The notes: a model not told the origin generated them from the letters alone. Shown: positions 44,250 to 53,245, numbered from the stretch's first letter. The stretch is DNA of 64,000 nt from Gammaproteobacteria bacterium (GCA_025357835.1 JANYLM010000049.1:90094-154093); one strand, 5' to 3'. Numbers and translations are program-made.

Positions 44250-46130
44250 GTGCTGCGCTACATCATCCTGGTCTGGAACGTCAACAGCACGTCCAACCGC
44301 GATGTGGCGGAGGCCATGAGATGCCGCATACAAAGCTCTCCGGTGGCTTGGGTATCCCAGTTGGATCGCCCTGGCATGTACGTTGCCTGCGTCAACCATG
44401 AATTTTCATCGGACGCAGCGGTTCCGATCGACAACGGCCGCGGTGTGATTCTAGGGACTCTGTATCCATCGTGTGGACCTGGCTATTCGAGGCAGCCGAC
44501 CCCGATTCGATCGATGACACGCAGCGACTCTGACGACATTCTTCGCTCAAAGGGCCGATCACTGATCTCGAGCCACTGGGGATACTACGTAGCCGCCCTC
44601 CATTACCCAGAAAATGCCAGTACCCTTGTGCTGCGGGCCCCTGTCAGTCCTCTGGCATGCTTCCACGTCCAAAACGGCACGGCGAACGCCTTCTTTTCGC
44701 ATTTGGATGATTGCGTCGATCTCAAACTAGCGCCGCTCTCAATCAATTGGGACAGCATCACCGCTCAAATAGTCGGCGGCGATCATCTGTCTTATGAGAC
44801 CGCAATTAACGAGATCCACGCTATTGAGTGCGGAGAGAGCGTCAGCTGCGGCCCTGGTGGCTGCACGAGGCGCGCGTATTGGGACCCTCGAACGTTCCTC
44901 GAAGAAAGGTCTCCCGGAAGCTTCTGTGAAGCGGCTCAAGCTATTCGCCGCACGACCGACTATTGCGTAAGTGCTCTTTCCTCGGGGCACGACAAGATTC
45001 TCGTCAAGCTATCTGGGGGGCTAGACTCATCGATTGTCCTAAGCTCGCTCAATCGAGCGCCCCATAGACCGTCGATCACCGCTGTAAACTACTATTCAAA
45101 GGGATCTGGGGACGAACGCCCCTTCGCGCGACACATGGCCGGTGCAGTCAATTGCGCACTGGTAGAATGTCAGAGAAATCAAGAGCTGGATTTTCATCGC
45201 TTTCACGACTGCAACCACACTGTGCAGCCGGTGCTGAATTTCTCGGCACCCGACACGGAAGCGCGAGACATCGCGCTGGCCCGCGAGTTGAACGCCACTG
45301 CAATTTTCGATGGGGAACTGGGAGACAACATTTTCGGTAGTCATCCGAGTGCGGGGGCGCTGGTTGAATGTTATCGGCAATATGGCTTGGGACGCCGATT
45401 CCTGGGTGTTGCATTGGACTACGCGCTGCTGACTAGGCAGTCGGTGTGGCGAACGCTGGCACTGGCGCGACATGAAGCTGTTGGCGTTGCCGCGGACCCC
45501 GATTTCTCTGCACTCAAGGAAATGCAGCGGGTGCTCGGAACAAAGCGCGTCGGAGCGGCCCTGCTGGCATCGGCGGCCGCGGGGGAGCACTACAACACCA
45601 TGGGAGATCGCTTTCTCCATCCGTGGCTAAAGCAGTCCCGGCGCATCGCACCGGGTTCACACTCGCTGCTGTTTGGCCTCATTGTCGTAACGTCCGCTTC
45701 GTATCACTCGCCCTTTGCGCGGCCCTATGATCCACCGCAAGTATCGCCGCTCGTCAGTCAGCCGCTTCTCGAATTGGCGCTGCGAATACCGACACACTTG
45801 CATTGCACGTACTCACAAGATCGGGCTGTGGCGCGCGCAGCATTTGCGGATATGTTGCCGCCACAGATACTGCAGCGAGGGCAGGGGAAAGGAGGTCCGG
45901 ACTTGTGGGCAAGGGAGGTAGTCGAAAAGAATACTGAATTTCTGAGGGAATTCCTCCTGGAAGGGATCCTGGTGCAGCGCCGCCTCATCGATAAAACGAA
46001 GCTTGAGACTGTGTTGTCGCCCCGAATCGCCAAGTCCACTGTCATTGTCGGCGATATCTTCGCGAAATTATATGTTGAAGCGTGGCTCAGAGCATGGCCG
46101 TCGGCGCCAGCCCGGCTCGCTGGGCAGTGA
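44250..46130 (+). CDS. Lasso peptide C protein: asparagine-synthetase-like lasso cyclase
   Basis: 626 residues. The C-terminal synthetase domain carries the ATP pyrophosphatase loop S-G-G-L-D-S-S (255-261), which adenylates the Asp9 side chain of the core so that the Ala1 amine closes the ring. The N-terminal domain resembles the glutaminase domain of AsnB but begins M-L-R-Y with no Cys2, so it cannot hydrolyse glutamine, as expected for lasso cyclases. The GTG start lies 9 bases after the B stop. It is the last gene of the rightward A-B-C unit and ends in front of a terminator. No ABC exporter (D) follows. Confidence 0.9.
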   Translation: MLRYIILVWNVNSTSNRDVAEAMRCRIQSSPVAWVSQLDRPGMYVACVNHEFSSDAAVPIDNGRGVILGTLYPSCGPGYSRQPTPIRSMTRSDSDDILRSKGRSLISSHWGYYVAALHYPENASTLVLRAPVSPLACFHVQNGTANAFFSHLDDCVDLKLAPLSINWDSITAQIVGGDHLSYETAINEIHAIECGESVSCGPGGCTRRAYWDPRTFLEERSPGSFCEAAQAIRRTTDYCVSALSSGHDKILVKLSGGLDSSIVLSSLNRAPHRPSITAVNYYSKGSGDERPFARHMAGAVNCALVECQRNQELDFHRFHDCNHTVQPVLNFSAPDTEARDIALARELNATAIFDGELGDNIFGSHPSAGALVECYRQYGLGRRFLGVALDYALLTRQSVWRTLALARHEAVGVAADPDFSALKEMQRVLGTKRVGAALLASAAAGEHYNTMGDRFLHPWLKQSRRIAPGSHSLLFGLIVVTSASYHSPFARPYDPPQVSPLVSQPLLELALRIPTHLHCTYSQDRAVARAAFADMLPPQILQRGQGKGGPDLWAREVVEKNTEFLREFLLEGILVQRRLIDKTKLETVLSPRIAKSTVIVGDIFAKLYVEAWLRAWPSAPARLAGQ

Positions 46131-46170
46131 GCGCTACCGGCAGATCTGTCGGCAACTATAGCGCCTATTT
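46131..46170. terminator. Compound hairpin terminator between the convergent cyclase and isopeptidase genes
   Basis: Outer stem GCGCTA (46131-46136) / TAGCGC (46159-46164) and inner stem CCGGCA-GATC-TGTCGG (46137-46152), followed on the + strand by CTATTTT. It lies directly after the cyclase stop and is suitable for rho-independent termination of the A-B-C transcript. Confidence 0.6.
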
Positions 46171-46203
46171 TGATTAGAGAGATCAGCTCCATGCGCAAGC
46201 GCT

Positions 46204-48321
46204 TCAATGCTGCGGCGTCGATTTTGCCGTCAATTCTCGCAGCCGATTCCATCGCGCATATTGATCCGTTTTAGATAGCGCCTTGTCTTCCTCATTCCTT
46301 AACCAATAGTTGAACCAGTCCAGCTGCCGTTCATAATTCACGAGCATATGAATCGGCTGTACAAGCCCATGTGCCTCCCGCGGAAATACATGCATTTCAA
46401 TCGGCTTACCCTCTTCGCGCATGGCGCTCCAAAGGGGGAGCGCCGCAAGATACTCCATATCGTCTTCTTGAATCAGTGTGGGCGTATTGATTACTTTGGC
46501 TCTGCGCGACACCGACATCTCGTCCCAACGCCCGGTGGGATCATTGCGAGGGTCCGGCATATTCATCCGGGCATAAGAGCCATTCGGGCCGCGCATCCAC
46601 GCAGATGTTTCGAATAGATCATGGCTTGCGCGCTCAATTGCACTGCCATGCCGAAACGCGGCGGCGGCAATGTCGTTCGAATGACTGATGCAATAGGTGC
46701 CGGCATCTGCTCCCAAGCTTTGACCGGTCAAACCTACTTGTGTAGGGTCCAGCATTCCCGCTTTGGTTAGATCGGCAATGAGTCCGGATACGATGCCGCA
46801 GATGACGGGATATATTCGACCAAGGTCTGCCTCGCGCGCAATGATTTCGCGGACGCGTATATCGACACAGACGGCGATAAACCCCTGGTGAGCGAGCACG
46901 AACTCCGGCGGGCCATCTCGACCGCCGCCATGAAGCAGACCGTCTCCGCAGGAGTAAGTTGTAATGACGGCCGGATATTTTTCTCCCGGACGATAGTCGT
47001 CCGGGAGGACCATGATTCCACGCCCCGAATATCCAATAATTGTTTCCCAGGTATGCCAGACCGCACGCCCCCTCGTTAGGGAGCGCAATTCAGCATTAGG
47101 ATCGAAGAGGACGCGCACAACACCAGTGTCGAGATTGATCGACTCTAATCGAGGTGGTTGATCCGCGCCGGTGAACGCGGCTACGATTTCGTGGCCGGCG
47201 ACAGGAGTGGGCTCAAACGATAAATCCATGTCGTTACGGAGATTGTACAGTTTCCCCCACAGCCCCTCTCGCCCTGCATCATGAATCAGTCGAACGACGT
47301 TACTATGAGGGTCCCAGGCATAGATTGTCGCGGCTACCGGGAGGCGACTGCTAAGAGCCCCCCCGAGAGAATTTGCCAGGTAGTAAATCTCTGCGCCATC
47401 GGCCGACCAACCGATGACATTGATTCGGTTCGCAGTACACTCCGCAATCTCGCATCGTAGGACGACAGTGCGTCCGGTCTTGGATTCCAACTGGAGCGTG
47501 TACTTTCCACCGTAGTCGTACGGGTCTTTTGTCATTTGATCCAGCGCGACTACGTCAACCCGATTTAGGCCGCTTTCCGACGCATCGTATGCCTTCGGAA
47601 TAGTCTCTACAGACAGTTTTAGTTTTAGAAGACCAACGTCAAAAACGGCGCTGGTCGTTCCAGTCCAACCCGGCGGCACCCACTCTCCAAGGTTCGTCGC
47701 CGTTGAATTGTGCGCCCTTAGGGTGCGCCAACGATCAATGAAGGGCAGCGTTCCGGTGAGCGGAGAGCCGGCAATGACGTGATCGTCGTAGAGAATTCCG
47801 CTGTGGTCCTCATCCTCCTCCGCTTTCCGCAGGGCGGCCCTATCGGGGGCTAGTTGCACAATGAATTGGCCCGGGTCCGACGACCTCTTAAGATCGATGA
47901 GATCAGACGCTGAATGCGTCACTTGCCGAGTGGCACTGCCATCCGAACGAGTTTCCCAGAGCTGTACCTCCTCGCCGTCCCTGCGAAGATAGAAGAACCG
48001 CTTGCCGTCCTGAGACCAAAGAGCCTGCCGGGCCAACAACGCCCCCGGCCCACTGGGGTCGTAGATTGCCTCCCCGCCCGGAACGGTTTGCGGCCGACCG
48101 CCCTCACGCATAGGGACGATGACCCAGGACAGCTCTCGCCTATTGGTGCGGGGGTTCGAATGACAAATGCCGACAACCGCGAGTTCAGCGTTCGGAGACA
48201 CGGAAACTGACGTAATATCGCGTACCTCGACAATCATGGTCGAAGAAATTGCGGCCGTTGCCGCACGATGCACGAAAACTGCAAAGACTGCGACAAGGTA
48301 GACAGCGCGCATGACTACCAT
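46204..48321 (-). CDS. Lasso peptide isopeptidase (AtxE-type, S9 prolyl-oligopeptidase fold)
   Basis: 705 residues. An N-terminal signal peptide (V-Y-L-V-A-V-F-A-V-F-V) is followed by a beta-propeller region and a C-terminal alpha/beta hydrolase domain with nucleophile Ser535 in G-Q-S-L-G-A, a downstream Asp in Q-E-D-D-M and His in R-E-A-H-G. In proteobacterial lasso clusters this enzyme opens the macrolactam isopeptide bond of the cognate lasso peptide, giving the linear form. ATG 48321 overlaps the receptor stop; ATG 48312 with AAGGA upstream is equally possible. It is encoded on the strand opposite to A-B-C. Confidence 0.87.
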   Translation of the reverse strand: MVVMRAVYLVAVFAVFVHRAATAAISSTMIVEVRDITSVSVSPNAELAVVGICHSNPRTNRRELSWVIVPMREGGRPQTVPGGEAIYDPSGPGALLARQALWSQDGKRFFYLRRDGEEVQLWETRSDGSATRQVTHSASDLIDLKRSSDPGQFIVQLAPDRAALRKAEEDEDHSGILYDDHVIAGSPLTGTLPFIDRWRTLRAHNSTATNLGEWVPPGWTGTTSAVFDVGLLKLKLSVETIPKAYDASESGLNRVDVVALDQMTKDPYDYGGKYTLQLESKTGRTVVLRCEIAECTANRINVIGWSADGAEIYYLANSLGGALSSRLPVAATIYAWDPHSNVVRLIHDAGREGLWGKLYNLRNDMDLSFEPTPVAGHEIVAAFTGADQPPRLESINLDTGVVRVLFDPNAELRSLTRGRAVWHTWETIIGYSGRGIMVLPDDYRPGEKYPAVITTYSCGDGLLHGGGRDGPPEFVLAHQGFIAVCVDIRVREIIAREADLGRIYPVICGIVSGLIADLTKAGMLDPTQVGLTGQSLGADAGTYCISHSNDIAAAAFRHGSAIERASHDLFETSAWMRGPNGSYARMNMPDPRNDPTGRWDEMSVSRRAKVINTPTLIQEDDMEYLAALPLWSAMREEGKPIEMHVFPREAHGLVQPIHMLVNYERQLDWFNYWLRNEEDKALSKTDQYARWNRLRELTAKSTPQH

Positions 48322-50969
48322 TCCTTTGAAATCTGCAGGGTGAGAAATCGCCCCATGGGACTTGTATTGCTTGCATCGTAATTAATCCCCGGAGACACGG
48401 TTGGCGGAAGCAGTACGAACGGCGGACTGCGGTCGAAGATATTCAGGGCGGATAGGCTGAATTGAAATCCCGAGAGAGCTCCGGGCAGCGCTGGAACGAA
48501 TCGCAACGACGCATCGAAGGTAAGCCAGGAACCCACAATCTGGTTGGGACTCACCTGATTGTTCGTCTCCCGCGGGACATGGTTCACGGTGCCGGAGAGA
48601 GCCCAGGCGTCTACTTTCCAGGTCGCCCCGCCGCGCATGCGAAATTTGGGCGGATAAAAGGCAAGGCCACTCAGGGTCTGTTGCGGTGATTGCGGGGTGT
48701 TTTGCTGAACCAGATCGAGATACGTGCCGTTCAGGAATACCAGCCCAGAGTTTGACCCGGCGCCGATTTTGTAGCCAATATTGAGATCGGCGCCGCGAGC
48801 CGTTTGGGTGGCGACGTTGACCGTTCGAGCATCTACGATTGCCCCGATCGTGCCGGGGTCGAATGCAGTCCCGGTTTGATTGAATATCTGGTTTGAAGGA
48901 TAGCCGTCGTATATGGACTGCGCCAACGCCGCCGAGGGAGAAGGTGTCACGAAAAATGCATTAAAGGGGTCCGAGAGAGCCGTAAAGAAATTGGCGATCG
49001 AGAGAATCCGATTCGTGTACTTGACATCGAAAAAGGTGGTCGAGACTTGCAGTCCACTGATTTCCGAAGCGAAGTAGTCGGCACCGATGCTCCATGCGGT
49101 GGCAGCCTCCGCCTGGAGACCGGGATTGCCTCCGGTGCGCGCGAGAACTGGCGAGCCGCCGGTTGAGGAAGCCGGGTTCGGTATACCAATGATGACTAAC
49201 TGCTCTCCCCCATAGACGTCATTTATATTGGGTGCTCGAAATGCCTTCCCCCAAGTGGAGCGCAACTTGAGTGAGCTAGTAGGAACATAGACGAGACCGA
49301 TCTTGGGCACGGTCTTCGGGCCGAAGTCGGAGTATCGTTCGTTCCTGGCGCTGACGACCAAGTCGAGAGCGTTAAGCCATGGGCGCTGCGAATACTGAAG
49401 CAGCGGAATCGATAACTCGCCAAAGACGTATCGAATGTTGCGATTGCCGTCCGCCGCACTGACCAACGAGGCGCTAGTGGCGCCGATGGCGTTAGAGAAT
49501 CCTTCTCTTCTGTATCCGGCGCCGACGGCGACTTGAACGACCCCGCTCGGGAGAGTGGCGATTCCGCCATTGACGTTGGCTTCCACGCCGCGGACGGTGC
49601 CTACAAAGCGCTCATCATCACTGGGAGTTGCCAAAGGCGTTGTTAAGAAGATAGCGCGTGTTTCGGTCACATCCTGCGCCGCACTGGCGAACAGAGTGGC
49701 TTTCCAGTCGTGCAAAAAATTGAAGTTCACGCCCGCGGTTGCGGCGTACTTGCGCAGAGTAGCCGGGGATTCAGCGGGAGCGGGAAAATTGACGGGATCG
49801 GACCGAAAAGCATCCGCGTCACGGGCAATGTACACTCCATCGACGAACACCGAAGTCATTGTTGATAGGTCCTGCGTGGCCGACAGCGTCGCCGAATTGC
49901 TCGTGGTCTGCGGTAGTAGAGAAAAGGGTTTCGGTGCCGATGACGTGAAATCGCGGTCCCGGGCGTCAACGGCGTCTTGGTGGACGTGTTCGTAGGCGAG
50001 CAGAACATCGCCGCCGTCCCAATGTGTTCCATACAGCTGGCTAGCCCGTTTCTCCGTTCCGCCGCCGTCAGGGGCTAAGCCATAGGACAGGCTGGTTTTG
50101 CCGCCGTCGTAGTTTCTCTTGAGAATGATGTTGATGACGCCGGCAACTGCGTCAGAGCCATAGATGGCAGATGCACTGTCGGTGATTACATCAATCCGTT
50201 CGATTGCATCGATTGGTATCGACGAAATATCCGCGCCGCCGCCGGGGAGGCCCGCAGCCATGCGACGGCCGTCCACTAGGGTAAGCGTCGAACCTGGACC
50301 CAGACCGCGCAAATTAGGTACCGACGCTCCGGTGGGATTGTCGGCATAGCGGTTGTTGATCTGAGAATTGCCGACTATCCCGGCGGCGTTATATCCGCCG
50401 CCGAAGTTCTGCGGCAGACTCAGCAGCAGATCGGCGACAGACGTATATCCTGATCGATCGATCTCTTCGCGGCCGATTTCAATGATTGGCGATGCCACCG
50501 ACGCGCCCCGGATGTGAGAACCGGTCACCACAATTTGTTCGAGTTCCTTCTTGTCGCGAGCTTTGTCGTCGGCACTTGCGGATTCGGTCGAGTCAGTGCC
50601 GTACGGCGTAGACAGAGGCTTTTCAAGGATTTGTATCGTGTCTTCGTTGACCTTGACCGCACGAAGCCTCGTGCCCGTCAGCATCTGCGACAGCGCAGCG
50701 AAGACGGTTAATTCTCCCTTGATTGCCGGTGCCCGCAGTCCGGAGACGATGGACGGTTGGTAGGAGATATTGCAATTGGCTTGAACCGCAAGGTCCCGAA
50801 GCGCCTTGTCCAATGGTTCGGCCGGCAAGTCAAAGCGTGACTTGCTCTCGGACCCAACGGGTGGCGTTGAGTCAGCTAGAGATCCCGAATCTGCCAATGA
50901 AGTCGAAGCGTTGGCGAAAGGAGTTGCTGAGAAAATCGCGAGCAAAATGATCCCTGCGCGTCCACACAT
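48315..50969 (-). CDS. TonB-dependent outer-membrane receptor with N-terminal signalling (STN) domain, lasso-cluster type
   Basis: 884 residues: signal peptide (A-G-I-I-L-L-A-I-F-S-A-T-P-F-A-N-A), STN domain of about 70 residues (F-D-L-P-A-E-P-L-D-K-A-L-R-D-L-A), TonB-box region, plug (E-Q-I-V-V-T-G-S ... V-D-G-R-R-M ... G-S-D-A-V-A-G-V-I-N-I-I-L), then the beta barrel ending in a terminal aromatic residue (K-E-W). The STN domain means it signals through FecR/FecI, encoded just upstream. It is expected to import the lasso peptide or sense it. ATG 50969 has GAGGGA 7 bases upstream; ATG 50993 is an in-frame alternative. Confidence 0.9.
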   Translation of the reverse strand: MCGRAGIILLAIFSATPFANASTSLADSGSLADSTPPVGSESKSRFDLPAEPLDKALRDLAVQANCNISYQPSIVSGLRAPAIKGELTVFAALSQMLTGTRLRAVKVNEDTIQILEKPLSTPYGTDSTESASADDKARDKKELEQIVVTGSHIRGASVASPIIEIGREEIDRSGYTSVADLLLSLPQNFGGGYNAAGIVGNSQINNRYADNPTGASVPNLRGLGPGSTLTLVDGRRMAAGLPGGGADISSIPIDAIERIDVITDSASAIYGSDAVAGVINIILKRNYDGGKTSLSYGLAPDGGGTEKRASQLYGTHWDGGDVLLAYEHVHQDAVDARDRDFTSSAPKPFSLLPQTTSNSATLSATQDLSTMTSVFVDGVYIARDADAFRSDPVNFPAPAESPATLRKYAATAGVNFNFLHDWKATLFASAAQDVTETRAIFLTTPLATPSDDERFVGTVRGVEANVNGGIATLPSGVVQVAVGAGYRREGFSNAIGATSASLVSAADGNRNIRYVFGELSIPLLQYSQRPWLNALDLVVSARNERYSDFGPKTVPKIGLVYVPTSSLKLRSTWGKAFRAPNINDVYGGEQLVIIGIPNPASSTGGSPVLARTGGNPGLQAEAATAWSIGADYFASEISGLQVSTTFFDVKYTNRILSIANFFTALSDPFNAFFVTPSPSAALAQSIYDGYPSNQIFNQTGTAFDPGTIGAIVDARTVNVATQTARGADLNIGYKIGAGSNSGLVFLNGTYLDLVQQNTPQSPQQTLSGLAFYPPKFRMRGGATWKVDAWALSGTVNHVPRETNNQVSPNQIVGSWLTFDASLRFVPALPGALSGFQFSLSALNIFDRSPPFVLLPPTVSPGINYDASNTSPMGRFLTLQISKEW

Positions 50970-51011
50970 AGATTGATCCCTCGGGCATTCCATTGCTTTT
51001 GCGTCTGTATG

Positions 51012-51055
51012 AGTATTCGAATTGTGCGGGAGCCCTTTCTCGGCTCCCGAATACT
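51012..51055. promoter_or_regulatory. Strong intercistronic hairpin between fecR and the receptor gene
   Basis: Nested arms AGTATTCG (51012-51019) / CGAATACT (51048-51055) and CGGGAGCC (51027-51034) / GGCTCCCG (51042-51049). On the transcribed strand no U-run follows, so it is more likely an mRNA processing or stabilising structure, or an attenuator, than a simple terminator. The structure would separate expression of the regulators from the receptor/isopeptidase genes. Confidence 0.5.
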
Positions 51056-51073
51056 TAAGACGTAATCGGCAGG

Positions 51074-52114
51074 TCAGATTGGATCATTCGAAGGGAAATA
51101 TTTTTGCCTCGTGTCGATTTGCCGGTCGGTGAGGGCAATGACGTTGCCTCGATTGACGATTTGAAGGTGATAGGCATTGGCCATGGCTTGCACAAAGCTG
51201 GATGGGTCGCTAATTCTGAACACGCCGCCGACGCGCAGCCTTCCAAGTGCAGGACCATCGATCGTAATTCTGTTGGAGCCGTATCGATTGAACTCCGCTG
51301 CGGCCTCACTCAGCGACGTATCTTCGAAGATCAACTGGCCGCGTTGCCATGCCGTCACCTTTTCGATAGACGGGGAATCCACTTCTTCCAGTGCTTCCCC
51401 GGTGAATCTGAGTCTCTGGCCGGGATTCAATAACTTCATTCCCGCGGCCGAGCGGCTCGGCAATACGTCAGGCCATGAGACGGGCTCGATTGCCACGCGG
51501 CCTTCTACTAAAGTCACCGCGAACGCCGATCCTTGAGGTTCCTCGCGGCGAACCATGAAAGAGGTTCCCATGGCGATGACTTTCCGGTCGCCGACGACGA
51601 CTACAAAGGGCCGCGGCTGATGCTTGACTACATTGAAGAGCGCCTCGCCGCTCACCAGCCTCACCTTGCGCACGCGATCATCATATTGAACAACCACGTG
51701 GCTATTAGCGTTGAGCAAGACTTGTGTACCGTCGTTCAATTCGACGGACCTTTGTTCCCCAGGGCCCGTGGCCAACGTGTCGTCGCGGAGAAAATACACG
51801 GCGCAGATGAATGATATGCACAGAATGGCCATGCCGGCAGCCGCTCGGCCGGAAGCCCAGAGGCGTTTGCGGCTCTGCGTCGCCGGGGATGCCGTTGGCG
51901 GAATAGACCAGGGGAGATTGCCGCTGCGTTGCCACGCCTCCGTGGCGAGTTCGAAAGCTGCGGCGTGCCGCGGGTCTTGTGATATCCAGCGGCGTACTCT
52001 CACATCGAGCGCCGTATTGCGGCCTGGGCCATGCAATTCCGTGACCCACAGCGCGGCTTGCGCGCGAATGCGTCGAGAAGCGATTTTATTCAGTTGCGCG
52101 ATTCGCGATTCCAT
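51074..52114 (-). CDS. FecR-family anti-sigma factor/sigma regulator
   Basis: 346 residues. The N-terminal cytoplasmic part carries the W-V-x-x-x-x-x-x-x-x-x-x-x-D-x-R-x-R-R-W-I pattern of FecR proteins, one membrane helix lies near residues 93-112 (G-M-A-I-L-C-I-S-F-I-C-A-V-Y), and the periplasmic part has the FecR core (G-E-Q-R-S-V-E-L-N-D-G-T-Q-V-L-L-N-A-N-S) and STN-like C-terminus. It relays signals from the TonB receptor to the sigma factor. Its start overlaps the fecI 3' end by 29 bases. Confidence 0.9.
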   Translation of the reverse strand: MESRIAQLNKIASRRIRAQAALWVTELHGPGRNTALDVRVRRWISQDPRHAAAFELATEAWQRSGNLPWSIPPTASPATQSRKRLWASGRAAAGMAILCISFICAVYFLRDDTLATGPGEQRSVELNDGTQVLLNANSHVVVQYDDRVRKVRLVSGEALFNVVKHQPRPFVVVVGDRKVIAMGTSFMVRREEPQGSAFAVTLVEGRVAIEPVSWPDVLPSRSAAGMKLLNPGQRLRFTGEALEEVDSPSIEKVTAWQRGQLIFEDTSLSEAAAEFNRYGSNRITIDGPALGRLRVGGVFRISDPSSFVQAMANAYHLQIVNRGNVIALTDRQIDTRQKYFPSNDPI

Positions 52115-52604
52115 TTTCTTCCGTGTCGCTGTGCTCCATGATGGCCAGTAGGGCGCGTGCGATATGTCGTTTGATAGTGACTTGAGAGATGTCCATGTGA
52201 CCGGCGATCTCGGCATAGCTATAGCCGGCGCGGTGAGCGAAATATATCTCCCGTGTTCGTCGGCCTACGGTATCCAGCAGCGCCCCGATATGATTCAGGC
52301 GCTGCTGGGCCTCCAGAGTGTCCTCCGGAGTGGATTCTGGGGCGATTAGAGGGCTATGGGCGTTGTGGTCTTCGATGGGCACTTCTATGCGCATGTCCAA
52401 GCGATCGCGGCGATGCTGATCAATGGACAGGTTATGCACAGCATGCCGTAGGAAGGCTTCCACATTGGCGACCGGCGCGTCCTGGCCATATACATGGAGG
52501 CGCAGCATGGCTTCTTGGATCAGGTCCTCGGCGTCTTCACGCGAGCGCCCCTTACGCCGCAGAAATTTCAGCAGATGGTCGAAATACGCGGGACGAGAAG
52601 CCAT
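52086..52604 (-). CDS. FecI-like ECF sigma factor
   Basis: 172 residues with the sigma region 2 helices (A-E-D-L-I-Q-E-A-M-L-R-L) and region 4 helix-turn-helix (Y-S-Y-A-E-I-A-G-H-M-D-I-S-Q-V-T-I-K-R-H-I). It is expected to direct transcription of the receptor/isopeptidase genes when the receptor is occupied. ATG 52604 matches the domain start; the longer open frame overlaps csrA. csrA on the same strand ends only 35 bases upstream. Confidence 0.9.
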   Translation of the reverse strand: MASRPAYFDHLLKFLRRKGRSREDAEDLIQEAMLRLHVYGQDAPVANVEAFLRHAVHNLSIDQHRRDRLDMRIEVPIEDHNAHSPLIAPESTPEDTLEAQQRLNHIGALLDTVGRRTREIYFAHRAGYSYAEIAGHMDISQVTIKRHIARALLAIMEHSDTEENGIANRATE

Positions 52605-52639
52605 TTTTAGTACCGGGAATTTCAGCGGGCCGGCGTCCG

Positions 52640-52828
52640 TCAAGAACCGGCGTCGGACGTCCGATGCCCCGATCTTGCCCTGCGGACGGCTTCGTCTTTC
52701 CGAACGGCCAGGTCGCGAGGAGCATTGACACCGAACCGGACTCGGCTGCCTTTGATATCCAGGACGGTTATCGTGACGCTGCCACCGAATACCAATGTTT
52801 CGGTCAGCCGGCGGGTCAAAATGAGCAT
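52640..52828 (-). CDS. csrA: CsrA/RsmA-family RNA-binding regulator, copy 1
   Basis: 62 residues, the usual CsrA length. It starts M-L-I-L-T-R-R-L-T-E-T-L and has the beta-strand core V-T-I-T-V-L-D-I-K-G-S-R-V-R-F-G-V-N-A-P-R-D-L-A-V, with the RNA-contacting R4/R44-type arginines. CsrA binds A-N-GGA sites in mRNA leaders. It is divergent from an XRE regulator across a palindromic operator, and it lies 35 bases upstream of fecI in the same direction, so it may head the lasso uptake operon. Copy 2 is at 53559-53747. Confidence 0.9.
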   Translation of the reverse strand: MLILTRRLTETLVFGGSVTITVLDIKGSRVRFGVNAPRDLAVRKDEAVRRARSGHRTSDAGS

Positions 52829-52874
52829 GATCCGTTGCCTCCTTACGCAATTTGCATCCATTACGCGCGGATCC

Positions 52875-52902
52875 ACATTATAGTGTCTGGACACTATTAT
52901 GT
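52875..52902. promoter_or_regulatory. Large palindromic operator shared by csrA copy 1 and XRE regulator 1
   Basis: ACATTATAGTGTC (52875-52887) and GACACTATTATGT (52890-52902) are inverted with 12 of 13 positions matching, separated by TG. It lies midway between the divergent starts at 52828 and 52924. The half-sites match the ACATTATAATGT dyads upstream of csrA copy 2 and XRE regulator 3, so a common regulator is implied. Confidence 0.72.
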
Positions 52903-52923
52903 TCAAGGATCGACTCTTGTGAC

Positions 52924-53154
52924 GTGCCCACAGAGACCATCCTTCAAGCGCTTGGCGATGAGGTTCGGGAGCGCCGCGAACAGCGTAACCTGACCCAGGA
53001 GGCGCTGGCTTTTGAGGCGGGAGTCCACCCGAACGTCATTGGGCGTCTCGAGAGGGGCCAGACCGACAACAAAGTGTTGACGCTATTTAATGTTGCCATG
53101 GGCCTGAACACGCCGCTGGCGGAACTGATCGCGGGAGTGGAAAGGCGTCGATAA
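52924..53154 (+). CDS. Small XRE-family helix-turn-helix regulator 1
   Basis: 76 residues from GTG 52924 (V-P-T-E-T-I-L). A Cro/C1-type helix-turn-helix spans residues ~10-65 (L-T-Q-E-A-L-A-F-E-A-G-V-H-P-N-V-I-G-R-L-E-R-G). It closely resembles XRE regulators 2 and 3. Divergent from csrA copy 1 with a palindrome in between, it probably represses itself and csrA. Confidence 0.85.
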   Translation: MPTETILQALGDEVRERREQRNLTQEALAFEAGVHPNVIGRLERGQTDNKVLTLFNVAMGLNTPLAELIAGVERRR

Positions 53155-53184
53155 CGGTCGGATTGCGCGACTTTGATTCATTTC

Positions 53185-53198
53185 GACATTATCGTGTC
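53185..53198. promoter_or_regulatory. Single operator-like site upstream of XRE regulator 2
   Basis: GACATTATCGTGTC is a near-perfect 14-base dyad of the same type as the sites upstream of XRE regulators 1 and 3. It is 30-60 bases before the candidate starts of XRE regulator 2 and is followed by TGGAC as at the other sites. Confidence 0.6.
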
Positions 53199-53245
53199 TG
53201 GACTGCCCCGGGTTCCAAGTTCGAACCTTGCGCGTGCGCTCAAAG

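Noticed and set aside
52253..52993. 246-residue forward open frame across fecI and csrA copy 1
   Set aside because: Shadow of two well-supported reverse-strand genes.
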